NCBI GenBank assembly: GCA_021372635.1
Contig: JAJFUA010000233.1
Span: 1 to 36,512 of the forward strand
Direction: 5' to 3'
Origin: Desulfobacteraceae bacterium
Lineage (GTDB): Bacteria > Desulfobacterota > Syntrophobacteria > Syntrophobacterales > Syntrophobacteraceae
Length of the DNA: 36,512 nt
Part shown: positions 25,092-33,418 of the stretch, one piece after another
Layout of the letters: every line of letters starts with the position of its first letter
Position numbering within the stretch: position 1 is the stretch's first letter
Program-made: the position numbers and the translations under genes
The notes under the pieces: model-generated
Told to the model about the DNA's origin: nothing
Seen by the model: only the letters and a program-made list of their open reading frames with translations
Database searches by the model: none

Positions 25092-25373
25092 ATGCAAAAG
25101 ACTTTAAAACATGAAGACATTGAACAGCTGCTTGCCGAGGCCGATGAACTCCTGCTGCAAATTGATCCCGAGATCATCGAATACATGGAAGAAGAGCAAC
25201 GCGCCCAGCTTGAAGAACAGGCTCAAAGTTTAAAAAAACTCAAGGCCGAGATTCAGGACAAGATCGGGAAGGAAGGATCTCCTGAGCAACGCAGCGACTA
25301 CGGTGAGGGAATCCACGAGGCAATAGAAGATATCGCAAAGGCTATGAAGGGATTGGCAAGGTATCTTTCCTGA
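25092..25373 (+). CDS. Small acidic coiled-coil protein, unknown function
   Basis: A 93-residue acidic, helix-rich protein that I do not recognise. The middle is a charged helix with heptad character (IEYMEEEQRAQLEEQAQSLK), followed by a shorter amphipathic helix near the end (HEAIEDIAKAMKGLARYL). It has no cysteine, signal peptide or membrane segment. ATG 25092 is used because GGAAAG lies upstream; ATG 25056, in frame, would add twelve residues. It follows the radical SAM gene by 130 bases in the same direction. Confidence 0.6.
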   Translation: MQKTLKHEDIEQLLAEADELLLQIDPEIIEYMEEEQRAQLEEQAQSLKKLKAEIQDKIGKEGSPEQRSDYGEGIHEAIEDIAKAMKGLARYLS

Positions 25374-25442
25374 ATTCGGCAGGCGCGCCGCCGCTTTCTT
25401 CAGCTTACTCTGTACATGCCAACCGCTCCTTTCAAATATTCT

Positions 25443-25460
25443 CACAGATGACTATCTGTG
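25443..25460. repeat. CACAGAT/ATCTGTG dyad
   Basis: A 7-base perfect inverted repeat with a 4-base loop (GACT), just before the larger hairpin and past the small coiled-coil gene. It is followed by GAGCATT, with no T-run, so it is only a possible terminator or processing site. Confidence 0.35.
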
Positions 25461-25473
25461 GAGCATTCGCTTC

Positions 25474-25521
25474 TGATAGTCGGGTAGCCGGGGGCAACTG
25501 CCCTCGGCTACCCGACTATCA
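25474..25521. repeat. Large 17-bp perfect-arm hairpin
   Basis: Arms TGATAGTCGGGTAGCCG (25474-25490) and CGGCTACCCGACTATCA (25505-25521) are exact complements. Inside, one G-T wobble and GGGC/GCCC extend the stem to about 22 pairs around a 4-base loop; outside, TTCGC and GCGAA pair across a two-base bulge. No T-run follows directly. It lies at the right border of the accessory stretch, 3' to the coiled-coil gene and facing the 3' end of the minus-strand regulator. Confidence 0.88.
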
Positions 25522-25640
25522 GCGAACCTACGGAAAAGATAAGCGGCTTTTTTCATTGTAAATCGAGGCAGCTTTTCGTTGCTGGCAAGAGTCGGCAGGG
25601 AAAATGGGAGAAGGGGGGGGTTATGGGCGACAGAGGTGAA

Positions 25641-26294
25641 TCACGGCTGGATCAGTTTCTTCTTGATGGCGATTTTCGTGAGATCGGCAAGCGTCCGTAC
25701 TCCCAGTTTTTCCATCATGTTGTACTTGTGGGATTCCACCGTCTTGTGGCTCAGATCGAGTTTAGCGGAGATATCCTTTACGTTGTTTCCTTCCGCAAGA
25801 AGCTGTAGAAGCTCTCTTTCGCGCAGGCTGAGGTCCTTGAAGCCGTCGTTGGCCTCCTCGGGGGAGTCGGCCTTCCGCAAATGGTTGACCAGAACGCCTG
25901 GGACCATGGAACTGAAATAGGTCCCGCCTCCCTTGACCGCCTGGATGGCCAGAATGAGGTCGGACATGGGGTCTTCCTTCAGGACGTAGCCGGAGATGCC
26001 CGCCTTGAGCAGGTCCACCACGTATTCCCTGTCCGAATACATTGTGAATATGATGATACGGGCTTTCGGATGGCTCTTCTTGATTTGCAGCGTGGCATCG
26101 ATACCGTTGAGATCGGGCATCGAAATGTCCATGATGACGATATCGGGCCTTTGCGCTTTCACCCGTCTCACCGCTTCGCGTCCGTTCAACGCCTCGCCGA
26201 TGACCTCGAGTTCGGGATAATCGCTCAAGGTGCTCTTGATTCCACCGATGACCACCTGGTGGTCGTCAACAATCAGTATCCTGGTCCTTCCCAC
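25641..26294 (-). CDS. NarL/LuxR-type response regulator
   Basis: A 217-residue regulator with an N-terminal receiver domain and C-terminal LuxR-type helix-turn-helix. The receiver shows ILIVDDHQVV, the phosphoacceptor in DIVIMDISMPD, T in IIIFTMYSD and the lysine in YVLKEDP. The DNA-binding part (about residues 150-215) has LSLRERELLQLLAEG and LSHKTVESHKYNMMEKLGV. I set the start at the GTG 26294, which begins right before the receiver's first strand and has GGCGGA six bases upstream; an upstream extension to 26408 would add a disordered, unlikely tail. No histidine kinase gene adjoins it, so it is an orphan in this window. Confidence 0.88.
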   Translation of the reverse strand: MGRTRILIVDDHQVVIGGIKSTLSDYPELEVIGEALNGREAVRRVKAQRPDIVIMDISMPDLNGIDATLQIKKSHPKARIIIFTMYSDREYVVDLLKAGISGYVLKEDPMSDLILAIQAVKGGGTYFSSMVPGVLVNHLRKADSPEEANDGFKDLSLRERELLQLLAEGNNVKDISAKLDLSHKTVESHKYNMMEKLGVRTLADLTKIAIKKKLIQP

Positions 26295-26481
26295 AGTCAA
26301 TCCGCCGCCCCCGTCGTCACGTAAAAGCCTATCGTTCCAACCCGCTTTCAGAGTAACACATGCTGAATTCTTGTAAAGGCCGGAGTGCATCTGAAACCGG
26401 CATGCCACGAAAGCCCACCGTTGCCGTCCCCTTGACCGATGGGTTATGATAGTCAGTGGAAAGAGAATAATCTTTCCTCCT

Positions 26482-26520
26482 CCGAGAGAGAGTCAGGTTC
26501 CCCCCCTCCTTCCTGGCTCT
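26482..26520 (-). terminator. Possible terminator after FemAB-like gene
   Basis: On the minus strand GAGAGAGCCAGG and CCTGACTCTCTC pair with one mismatch around a purine-rich loop, about 30 bases past the stop of the minus-strand acyltransferase gene. The T-run after the stem is poor, so the call is tentative. Confidence 0.35.
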
Positions 26521-26546
26521 CTCTTTCTTCTTTCCGCCATGTCCTT

Positions 26547-27659
26547 TCACATAGGACTGCTTCTCATTTGCTCCAGGATGGAATAGGCGACGCGCCTGTT
26601 ACGTTCCCCGTAAAACTTGATGTAATGCTCGACCGGAACGACCTCGAACCCCCTTATGAGCTTATGTTCTCCCCCGAAACCCGGATCGACCGTCTGAATT
26701 CCATGTTGGATCGCGTACTCGATGGGCCGATAATAGCACGTGGCAAAATGCAGGAACGGCACTTCTTCGAAACACCCCCAGTACCTGCCGTAAATACTTC
26801 CGCCTTTTCCATAGAAGAGTGCCATGGCAAGATCCCTGCCGCCCTGGCTGGCTACCCAGAAACTGATCCTCTCTCGATAGTTTTCCGCCAGGTTCATGAA
26901 GAATTTCTCGTTCAGAAAAGGGCGAATCCCGTTCCCCATGTGCTTTGTCCACGTACTCCGATACAGCCGGTACATCCCGGCAAAATAACTCGACGGAGCA
27001 TCCGTGCCGGGAACCATGCGAATCTGAATGCCCTGTTGCTCGATGGTTCTCAACTCGCGTTTGATCTTTGTGCGACGGCTTGACTTGAAACTCGCGAGAT
27101 AATCCTCAAAACAATGATAGCCTCTGTTGAACCAGAGGCTGTACTCGCTCTTCAGGTTGACGAACCCGCTTTCCCGCAGCACCTCATGCAACGGGGAGGC
27201 CCGTTGCGAAACGAAATAGAGACGGCAGGTGATCAGGCCCCGCTTTTCACACAGATAATCGATATAGTTCAACAGGAGGCGCGCCGTCTCCACAACGCCC
27301 GTACCGCGACGATGCAGGAATTCGTAAGCGGGTACGGGTGTGTACGGTATCATCCCGACCAAGCCCTTATGGAAGGGAATCCCGGTCAACTCCGTCAGGA
27401 ACTCTATCAGACCGCCGTCCCCGAATTCCACCCAGGCACGATCCCTCTCGTAAAGAGGAGCCAGGGCAATCGGCCGCTCACCGGCAAAAGCCATCAGGTG
27501 GGATGGCCGGTATCCGCGATCCGCATGGACTGCACCGGAATCCTCCAGGGCGTGGAAGTACTCCCATTCCATCATGGGACTCGCATCCACCGCCAGTTCG
27601 TTCCAGACATCCCTGCCGATGGCGTGCGCCCCTGGAAACACTTCAAAATGAATCGCCAT
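26547..27659 (-). CDS. FemAB-like / DUF482 acyltransferase (GNAT fold)
   Basis: A 370-residue cytoplasmic protein of the FemAB-like family (PF04339-type, also called DUF482), related to peptidyltransferases of cell-wall synthesis by their double GNAT fold. The N-terminal half contains GRDVWNELAVDASPMMEWEYFHALE with RPSHLMAF; the C-terminal half contains SSRRTKIKRELRTIEQQGIQI, YGRYWGCFEEVPFLHFATCYYRPIEYAI, and a final DPGFGGEHKLIRGFEVVPVEH that is characteristic of this family. The ATG at 27659 is chosen for GGAGGAAAG nine bases upstream. The natural substrate of the family is not established. It is divergent from the M20 peptidase gene. Confidence 0.85.
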   Translation of the reverse strand: MAIHFEVFPGAHAIGRDVWNELAVDASPMMEWEYFHALEDSGAVHADRGYRPSHLMAFAGERPIALAPLYERDRAWVEFGDGGLIEFLTELTGIPFHKGLVGMIPYTPVPAYEFLHRRGTGVVETARLLLNYIDYLCEKRGLITCRLYFVSQRASPLHEVLRESGFVNLKSEYSLWFNRGYHCFEDYLASFKSSRRTKIKRELRTIEQQGIQIRMVPGTDAPSSYFAGMYRLYRSTWTKHMGNGIRPFLNEKFFMNLAENYRERISFWVASQGGRDLAMALFYGKGGSIYGRYWGCFEEVPFLHFATCYYRPIEYAIQHGIQTVDPGFGGEHKLIRGFEVVPVEHYIKFYGERNRRVAYSILEQMRSSPM

Positions 27660-27888
27660 CCGATCTCTTTCCTCCGCCTGTCCACAGACTGCGCGACTCG
27701 AGGTCAAAACCAGGCCGGGAGCATCCCGACGGGTCGGGCGCTTGCGTCCGGGCAGGCTCGCCTTCTTCGCTCATGCCCGGCCAACCCGGTTCTATTTGGA
27801 ACCTAACCATCCTTTCCCCCGAAAACCCTGCCGGAACCGTCGAACTTTTCCATTCCCCCGCACCCGCACCGAACTCTATATAGGATTA

Positions 27889-27916
27889 TTGTCAAACCTT
27901 GAATTCCTTTTATGCT
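27889..27916 (+). promoter_or_regulatory. Sigma-70-like promoter for M20 peptidase
   Basis: TTGTCA (27889-27894, five of six to the -35 consensus) and TATGCT (27911-27916, four of six to the -10 consensus) are 16 bases apart. They lie about 75 bases before the chosen start codon of the peptidase, in an AT-richer patch. The rest of the roughly 330-base divergent gap (27660-27991) shows no other feature. Confidence 0.4.
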
Positions 27917-27991
27917 ATGCTTAAACCCTTGTACGAAACCAGTCCTTTTTCACCGCACAAAGATTCCATTTTCATGGAAGGATACTCTCCC

Positions 27992-29380
27992 ATGCTGTCA
28001 CAACAGATCCTGCAATGCATCGACGCCAGCCGGCAGCGTTATGTCGAGGAACTGCTGCATCTTCTCCGAATTCCCAGCGTCAGCACGTACTCTCAACACG
28101 CTCCGGACGTCAGGGCGGCCGCCGACTGGGTTGCCGGCCAACTGCGCCGTCTTTCCTTTCAGACCCGCGTTTGCGAGACGGCCGGCCATCCGGTGGTCTT
28201 GGCCGAACGCACCGATGTCCCCGGCATGCCGACGCTTCTCGTGTACGGCCACTACGACGTTCAGCCCCCCGAACCGCTGGACGAATGGAAGTCCCCGCCC
28301 TTTTCCCCGGTCATTCGGGACGGCTACGTCTACGCCCGGGGAGCAACGGACGACAAGGGGCAGTTCTTCACCTACCTCAAAGCGATCGAAGCGATCCTGT
28401 CCATCGAGAAGAAGCTTCCGATCAACGTAAAGGTTCTGATCGAAGGGGAGGAGGAGATTACAAGCCCTAGCCTGGGTCCTTTCCTCGCAGAGCACAAGCA
28501 GGATCTCCGGGCGGATTTCATCGCCATCTCGGACGGGTCCCAGTACAAATTCGGCATCCCCGCGATCTCATACGGTCTGCGAGGACTCTGCTATCTCCAG
28601 ATGGAACTCCAGGGTCCCCGCTTCGACCTCCATTCCGGCTCGTTCGGAGGGCTGGTCGAAAATCCCATCCTGGTTCTCGCCAATGTGCTGGCACGATTGA
28701 AAAATGAAGACGGAACGATCGCCATCCCCGGATTCTACGAGGACGTACTTCCCCTGGAAGAATGGGAAAGACGGGAAATGGCCTCCCTGAATTTTGACGA
28801 GGAAGCATTGAAGGAATACCTGGGAGTCGCCTCGCTGCCCGGGGAACCCGGCTATACGCCCATGGAACGCAAAACCGCCCGTCCGACTCTCGATGCGAAC
28901 GGCATTTGGGGCGGGTTCGCCGGCGAGGGATCCAAGACCATCATTCCCGCCAGGGCCGGAGCCAAGGTGAGCATGCGCCTCGTCCCCAACCAGGACCCGG
29001 ACAAGATCCACAAAGCTTTCGAGAAATACGTCCGGTCCCTCGTTCCACAGGGCATGCACCTGAACGTGCGGAACCTTAACGGCGCCAAGCCGGTCCTCGC
29101 CGCGCGGGACCGGAAGCCGGTCCTCGCCGCCGCCAGGGCCATAGAGGCCGGTTTCGGAAAACGTCCCGTTTTCATCCGGGAAGGCGGTTCCATCCCTATC
29201 GTGAACCTCTTCCAGGAAACTCTTGAAGTCCAGGACATCCTGCTGCTCGGTTGGGGATGCCCCGACGATGGCGCCCATTCTCCGAACGAGCGCTTTTTCC
29301 TGGATGACTTCCACAGCGGAATCCGCTCCGCCGCCGCTCTTCTCTACGAACTGGCGGCTCTCCAGGCCCCCGGCGCATAG
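27992..29380 (+). CDS. M20-family dipeptidase
   Basis: A 462-residue metallopeptidase of the M20 (ArgE/DapE/CPG2/carnosinase) group. Two-zinc ligands are visible: H in YGHYDVQPPEPL, the bridging D in ARGATDDKGQ, the catalytic EE in EGEEEITSPS and the later D in ISDGSQ, with a C-terminal histidine in the last ~40 residues (PDDGAHSPNERF). HSGSFGG supplies the dimerisation-domain contact typical of the carnosinase-like branch. That branch points to a dipeptidase, probably cytoplasmic. The ATG at 27992 has GGAAGGA nine bases upstream; earlier in-frame ATGs (27899, 27974) have poorer signals. It converges on motB across a strong hairpin. Confidence 0.9.
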   Translation: MLSQQILQCIDASRQRYVEELLHLLRIPSVSTYSQHAPDVRAAADWVAGQLRRLSFQTRVCETAGHPVVLAERTDVPGMPTLLVYGHYDVQPPEPLDEWKSPPFSPVIRDGYVYARGATDDKGQFFTYLKAIEAILSIEKKLPINVKVLIEGEEEITSPSLGPFLAEHKQDLRADFIAISDGSQYKFGIPAISYGLRGLCYLQMELQGPRFDLHSGSFGGLVENPILVLANVLARLKNEDGTIAIPGFYEDVLPLEEWERREMASLNFDEEALKEYLGVASLPGEPGYTPMERKTARPTLDANGIWGGFAGEGSKTIIPARAGAKVSMRLVPNQDPDKIHKAFEKYVRSLVPQGMHLNVRNLNGAKPVLAARDRKPVLAAARAIEAGFGKRPVFIREGGSIPIVNLFQETLEVQDILLLGWGCPDDGAHSPNERFFLDDFHSGIRSAAALLYELAALQAPGA

Positions 29381-29406
29381 TCTTGCACTTTCGCCGCCTC
29401 CAGAAA

Positions 29407-29447
29407 ACAGAAGATCCCCGGAGGCTTCCGCTCCGGGGATCTTCTGT
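29407..29447. terminator. Bidirectional terminator
   Basis: Perfect 16-base arms ACAGAAGATCCCCGGA (29407-29422) and TCCGGGGATCTTCTGT (29432-29447) around a 9-base loop. On the minus strand the stem is followed by TTTTC, a short T-run fitting termination after motB. It also lies 26 bases past the M20 peptidase stop, so it likely serves both convergent units. Confidence 0.85.
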
Positions 29448-29468
29448 CGTTCGGACCACGAGAAAACG

Positions 29469-30287
29469 TCACTGTTTTTTTGCCGGCTGACGCCACAGCC
29501 ACTCCATCTGTTCGACAGGCTTCTGGGTCTTCCCCTTCATGAAAACGATGCTGATCCTCCGGTTTCTCGGATCTTCCGGCGCATCCTTGATCAGAGGATC
29601 CTTGTCGGCGAACCCGACCACCCGGGCAATCCTGTCAGGCCCAATCCCCGAGCCCTCTACCTCCCGCCTCGCCGCGGAAGCCCTCGATGTGGACAGCTCC
29701 CAGTTCGATACCTGGCCGTTCCTGGTCGGCGAGGCATCCGTGTGCCCTTCTATCGCCAGTTCATTGGGAAAGTTCTTGAGAATGGAGGCGACCGAGCGCA
29801 CGATCTTCTTCCCGGCCTCGGTCATCTGAGCACTTCCGGGCGGAAAGACGGGGTTCTCCGGTATGTCCACGATCTGTATCCTTATCCCGTCTTCGCCGAC
29901 GGCAAGGAGTACCTGTTCTTTCGTGCCCTGACCACTTTTCTCGATACCGCTCATTATGTTCGCTACGGTTTCCTCTTTGGTCATGCCCCCGGTTTTTTCG
30001 CCCGCATCCACGAAATCGCTCCCTTCGGAATTCTTCCCTGCCGGTTTGAGTCCCCCCTCCATCATGAACGACTGCCCGCCTTGCTGGAAGAGGCTGAAAT
30101 GCCTGAAATACATGGCCATAACCGCCCGCTTCTCCTCTGAGCTCATGTTCAGCAGCCACATCAGAAGGAAGAAGGCCATCAGGGCCGTCACAAAGTCCGC
30201 GTAGGCAACCTTCCAGCTTCCGCCGTGATGGCCCCCGTGGCTTTTCTTGATGTTTTTAATGATGATTTTCTTCGGTTTTTCTTCCAC
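29469..30287 (-). CDS. motB: Flagellar motor stator protein MotB
   Basis: A 272-residue stator subunit that anchors the proton channel to peptidoglycan. A basic N-terminal tail (EEKPKKIIIKNIKKSH) precedes the single helix SWKVAYADFVTALMAFFLLM, with the proton-binding aspartate D31. A plug/linker of about 70 residues leads to an OmpA-like peptidoglycan-binding domain (from about 150; FPPGSAQMTEAGKKI, LAIEGHTDASPT, LSTSRASAARREVEG, PRNRRISIVF). Translation begins at GTG 30287, whose G is the last base of the motA stop (TAGTG), so motA and motB are coupled. The length is normal. Confidence 0.95.
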   Translation of the reverse strand: MEEKPKKIIIKNIKKSHGGHHGGSWKVAYADFVTALMAFFLLMWLLNMSSEEKRAVMAMYFRHFSLFQQGGQSFMMEGGLKPAGKNSEGSDFVDAGEKTGGMTKEETVANIMSGIEKSGQGTKEQVLLAVGEDGIRIQIVDIPENPVFPPGSAQMTEAGKKIVRSVASILKNFPNELAIEGHTDASPTRNGQVSNWELSTSRASAARREVEGSGIGPDRIARVVGFADKDPLIKDAPEDPRNRRISIVFMKGKTQKPVEQMEWLWRQPAKKQ

Positions 30288-31144
30288 TATTTCTTCACCT
30301 TCTTGATGACGTTCTCCAATTCGAGGAACGAAGGCCTCAGCTCCGCGGGGACCACCCTCCTGGCAAACTCTATGGCGACCTGCGGAGATGGAGTGTTGAC
30401 AAAGGCGATGATCGCGGCCTTGAGTACCGACAGGTATTCCTTGTCCTCACTGGCGATGTTTTCAAGGTTCTTCGCGACAGGCCCCACAAACCCGTAGCTC
30501 AGGAGTATACCGAGGAACGTACCCACCAGGGCGGCGCCGACGCTGTGCCCCAGCACCTCGGGAGGTTCGTTGATCTTCTTCATGGTGAGCACTACGCCGA
30601 GCACTGCGGCCACGATTCCCAGGCCGGGAAGCGAATCCGCAACGTTGGCCACGCTCGCAGCGGGGACCAGGGCCTCCTCGTGGTGCGCCTCGATTTCGTA
30701 ATCCAGCAGGGAAGCCAGCTCGTGAGCTTCAATGTCCGTGATCGTCAGAGTTCGCAGCGTGTCGGTGAGGAACGTCAACGCGTGATGATTGCTCAGAAAC
30801 TTGGGATACCTCTTGAATATTGGACTTTTTTCGGGCTCGTCGAGGTCCGTTTCAATGGATACGAGCCCCTCTTTTCTGATTTTGAAAAAAATCTCGCTCA
30901 GCAGGACGAGGGCTTCCAGGTAATCTTCCCTGGTATACGCCTTGCTCGTGAACATCCTCAGGATGCCCGCCTGAACGCCCTTAATGACCTTCATGGGAGA
31001 CGCGATCACAAAACCGCCCAGAGCGGCTCCACCGATGATGACAAGTTCCGCAGGCTGCCACAAGAGAGCCAGGTTCCCATGCTCCATCAAATAGCCGCCA
31101 ATAACCGCAACCACGACAATGATGCACCCGATGATGACAAACAT
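30287..31144 (-). CDS. motA: Flagellar motor stator protein MotA
   Basis: A 285-residue membrane protein with four helices, the proton-conducting partner of MotB. The family pattern is complete: helices 1-2 near residues 3-20 and 31-48, the cytoplasmic loop with LLSEIFFKIRKEGLVSIE (R90, E99-region charges used for torque with FliG), and helices 3-4 around SLPGLGIVAAVLGVVLTM (P173) and GAALVGTFLGILLSYGFVGPV. It is the E. coli-like four-helix type of length 285. A PilZ-domain gene ends 9 bases upstream, so the three genes likely form one operon, and the stator may be adjusted by cyclic di-GMP. Confidence 0.95.
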   Translation of the reverse strand: MFVIIGCIIVVVAVIGGYLMEHGNLALLWQPAELVIIGGAALGGFVIASPMKVIKGVQAGILRMFTSKAYTREDYLEALVLLSEIFFKIRKEGLVSIETDLDEPEKSPIFKRYPKFLSNHHALTFLTDTLRTLTITDIEAHELASLLDYEIEAHHEEALVPAASVANVADSLPGLGIVAAVLGVVLTMKKINEPPEVLGHSVGAALVGTFLGILLSYGFVGPVAKNLENIASEDKEYLSVLKAAIIAFVNTPSPQVAIEFARRVVPAELRPSFLELENVIKKVKK

Positions 31145-31153
31145 ATGCCGACC

Positions 31154-31786
31154 CTACTCCATTCTCTTCTTTTTCCGGAGAGCTTCTCTCTGCCTCTCGA
31201 ACACGAATTTCGCGATCAGGTCTCTTATATCCTCGTCCAGGTCTTTGAATTCCATAGAAACCTTGTACTGACCGGTGTCTTCGGGCACCACATGAACCAC
31301 CTCCCCGTACAGATAGAAGATCACATAGGGGATGGTCGGAAATATCATCTTGGCCTCCAGCCATTCCCCTTCCCCGTAGGCCTCGGAACAGAGCACGCTC
31401 AGGCCGCCCGCGCTCAGGTTCACCTCGCTGAACTGAAGCGTGTGATAGCCATGATTTTGGAACGTGAGCATATTGATGATCGTATCCAGCTTGGCATTCA
31501 AGACCTTGAAAGCGTCCGACAGCGGTTCGCTGTCCAATTCCGGCAGGGACTGCATCGTGGTCAGCGCAGACTCGACCGAAGTCCTCGGTCGAACCAGCGG
31601 CCGTTCCTCGGGCGGAACGAGCCGCAAATCGATCGGGATATACGTATCCACCCTGGAATATTGTCTCATTTGCACGAATTTTTCGTCATCCAGTTCCATC
31701 TCGTCACCCATATCGTCAGGTCCGTGTTCGCGGAAGAACTCTTTCCCCTCCAGCCGCAAGAACGCCGAATACATTCCCTCTGGCAC
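31154..31786 (-). CDS. PilZ-domain protein with helical insertion
   Basis: A 210-residue cytoplasmic protein that should bind cyclic di-GMP. Both ligand motifs are intact: RQYSR (residues 41-45, RxxxR) and NLSAGG (123-128, matching [D/N]xSxxG). They are normally separated by about 25-30 residues; here about 75 intervene, including a heptad-rich helix (LSDAFKVLNAKLDTIINML), as in tetrameric PilZ proteins. It ends nine bases before motA, so it may act on the motor, like YcgR, although the domain layout differs. The listed start is GTG 31786; ATG 31774 is also possible, and neither has a strong ribosome-binding site, so the first ~25 residues are uncertain. Confidence 0.82.
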   Translation of the reverse strand: MPEGMYSAFLRLEGKEFFREHGPDDMGDEMELDDEKFVQMRQYSRVDTYIPIDLRLVPPEERPLVRPRTSVESALTTMQSLPELDSEPLSDAFKVLNAKLDTIINMLTFQNHGYHTLQFSEVNLSAGGLSVLCSEAYGEGEWLEAKMIFPTIPYVIFYLYGEVVHVVPEDTGQYKVSMEFKDLDEDIRDLIAKFVFERQREALRKKKRME

Positions 31787-31941
31787 ATAATCGGCAATTC
31801 GGCAAAAAAACTACAACAAACACTCCACGAAAAATCCACGAGGACATCCATGCACGCAACGGGCTTTCCCGGAGCACGCCGCACTCCGGCCGCGCGGAAG
31901 TGTCCCCACGCTCCGGGGAGAAAAGGCAGACCTCGTATTTT

Positions 31942-33006
31942 TCAAAGGAATGCTTTGAAATAGCCGCGGATGAAGGAGGCAAGCTCCTCGGGGCGTCGAA
32001 CGATGATTTCGTTTTTCAAAAGCTTCTGAAAATAGTAGTCGTCCGCCCGATAGTGAGGAGCCACGTTCTGCCGGTTGACAAGTCGCAGCATGCAGCGGAA
32101 CTCGGGGCCGGACCGGTTTATAGGGCCGCTGAAGCACGACATGTTGAAAGTTGAAAGCTTCATGCCGTGGTAGGCGCGCAGGACTCTGGACATTCCCTCG
32201 GAGGCACCGCGCAATTCAGTATCGGTCCATTCGAGGAAATGGCGGGAGTCGGGCCATACTCCGTTGACTTCATTGGAGCCCAGGGGCGAAAAGGCAGTGA
32301 GCCACTCACAGCCGTCCAGGCTGCCGATCAGGCGTTCTCCCGCCTTTTTTTCGGCAGCGATCAGATCGGACCAATAGCACGACCCGTTGGCCGAAAGATA
32401 ATCGAAACTCCTGTCGAGCAGCAACCGGTGGTGCGTACCGGGATAGCGCGAGCCGAGAACCTGGAAATGCGGGTGCACGACACTGGCGCCTGCAGGAAAC
32501 AAATAATTCGCATTGATGGTGAAAAACGCCGTCTCCGGGTCCGCGTCAGCGCAACGACGGATGAACTCCACCGAAACCGCGAAGGCGTCATAGAGCAACT
32601 CGGGCGGGAAATCGTCGAGACTGCGATGATGCCGCTCCCCCAGCATAACGACCGCATGAACCGCGGACAGCGGAAACAGGTTCGGAAAGAGCACGACTCC
32701 TCCCCGGATCAGCCTTCCCTCGGGGAGGATGGAACTTCCATACCGCGGCGTCATCTCCCGCCACCTTCCCTCGCACAGGAAGCATTTCTGTTTCGTCGCT
32801 TCGCTTCTTTGCTTCAAGTACTCCACGTCGGTGTCCGGGAAAAGAAGCGCGCTCTTCCCCTCGATCGCCGAGTTGAAGATACTCTGATGACCGATCAGGG
32901 GATCCAGCCTGATCTCTATCTGCTGAGCGTCCAACTCTCCGTTCTTCAACGGATTGTGGAAGCATGCCGACTCATAACGCCGCTCGAATAAGACTCTCGC
33001 CATCAT
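31942..33006 (-). CDS. GalT-like nucleotidyltransferase (HIT superfamily)
   Basis: A 354-residue protein of the galactose-1-phosphate uridylyltransferase-like branch of the HIT superfamily. A metal-binding CFLC pair (C75, C78) is followed by the catalytic HPHFQ (H178, H180, Q182) in ASVVHPHFQVLGS. H180 would carry the nucleotidyl intermediate. The C-terminus has FRCMLRLVNRQN and APHYRADDYYFQKLL, resembling other GalT-like proteins. GalT, ADP-sulfurylase-like and Ap4A-phosphorylase-like roles all share this core, so the substrate is undetermined. ATG 33006, with GAGGCGGG just upstream, is the start (two adjacent ATGs). No galactose or Leloir genes are nearby. Confidence 0.8.
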   Translation of the reverse strand: MMARVLFERRYESACFHNPLKNGELDAQQIEIRLDPLIGHQSIFNSAIEGKSALLFPDTDVEYLKQRSEATKQKCFLCEGRWREMTPRYGSSILPEGRLIRGGVVLFPNLFPLSAVHAVVMLGERHHRSLDDFPPELLYDAFAVSVEFIRRCADADPETAFFTINANYLFPAGASVVHPHFQVLGSRYPGTHHRLLLDRSFDYLSANGSCYWSDLIAAEKKAGERLIGSLDGCEWLTAFSPLGSNEVNGVWPDSRHFLEWTDTELRGASEGMSRVLRAYHGMKLSTFNMSCFSGPINRSGPEFRCMLRLVNRQNVAPHYRADDYYFQKLLKNEIIVRRPEELASFIRGYFKAFL

Positions 33007-33058
33007 CCCGCCTCGCGGTCAAACAGAAGAAGGTTCAATCGATACTGCGGCAAAACAC

Positions 33059-33088
33059 CCTTACGGCTCTCAGCGGGTCGCCGTAAGG
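33059..33088 (-). other. Leader hairpin upstream of GalT-like gene
   Basis: CCTTACGGC (33059-33067) and GCCGTAAGG (33080-33088) are perfect 9-base arms around a 12-base loop, about 55 bases ahead of the GalT-like start codon on its transcribed strand. It could shape the leader RNA or be a protein-binding dyad. Confidence 0.45.
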
Positions 33089-33398
33089 CGCAAAATTCCC
33101 CTGGAACATCCACGCGTCAGCATAGAAAAATCCAGGGAACCCTGCAACAAGGAAATCGGGGGAAATCATTCCGCGCGATTCGGCGACACCCGTTCGGCGA
33201 TCGTTATTTCCTGAGGGAGCACGTCCCCGCAGACCGTCGCGTTGCAAGTCAAACTTCACGTCCTTCGTGCCCATCTGCTGTTTAAGGCGAATTCCGGCCG
33301 TTCGGCCGTGCATGCATAAAAGGGGAGCGCCGTGGGGAAAATGAAGATCGGCAGGATGCATGGGGGGGGTGAAGAGTCAGGGGGCTAAAAAAGGTGAA

Positions 33399-33418
33399 GG
33401 GGGAGCCGACTCTCCCCC
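33399..33418. terminator. GGGGGAG/CTCCCCC hairpin
   Basis: A perfect 7-base stem with a 6-base loop. On the minus strand a T-run (TTTTTT) follows after a gap of about seven bases. No gene ends nearby, so a terminating role has little support; it may insulate the operon that starts downstream. Confidence 0.35.

Noticed and set aside
33040-33110. CTGAGA within the leader of the GalT-like gene, recalling a TPP riboswitch
   Set aside because: The second conserved part of the thi box does not follow at the right place, the gene is not a thiamine gene, and a simple hairpin explains the bases.
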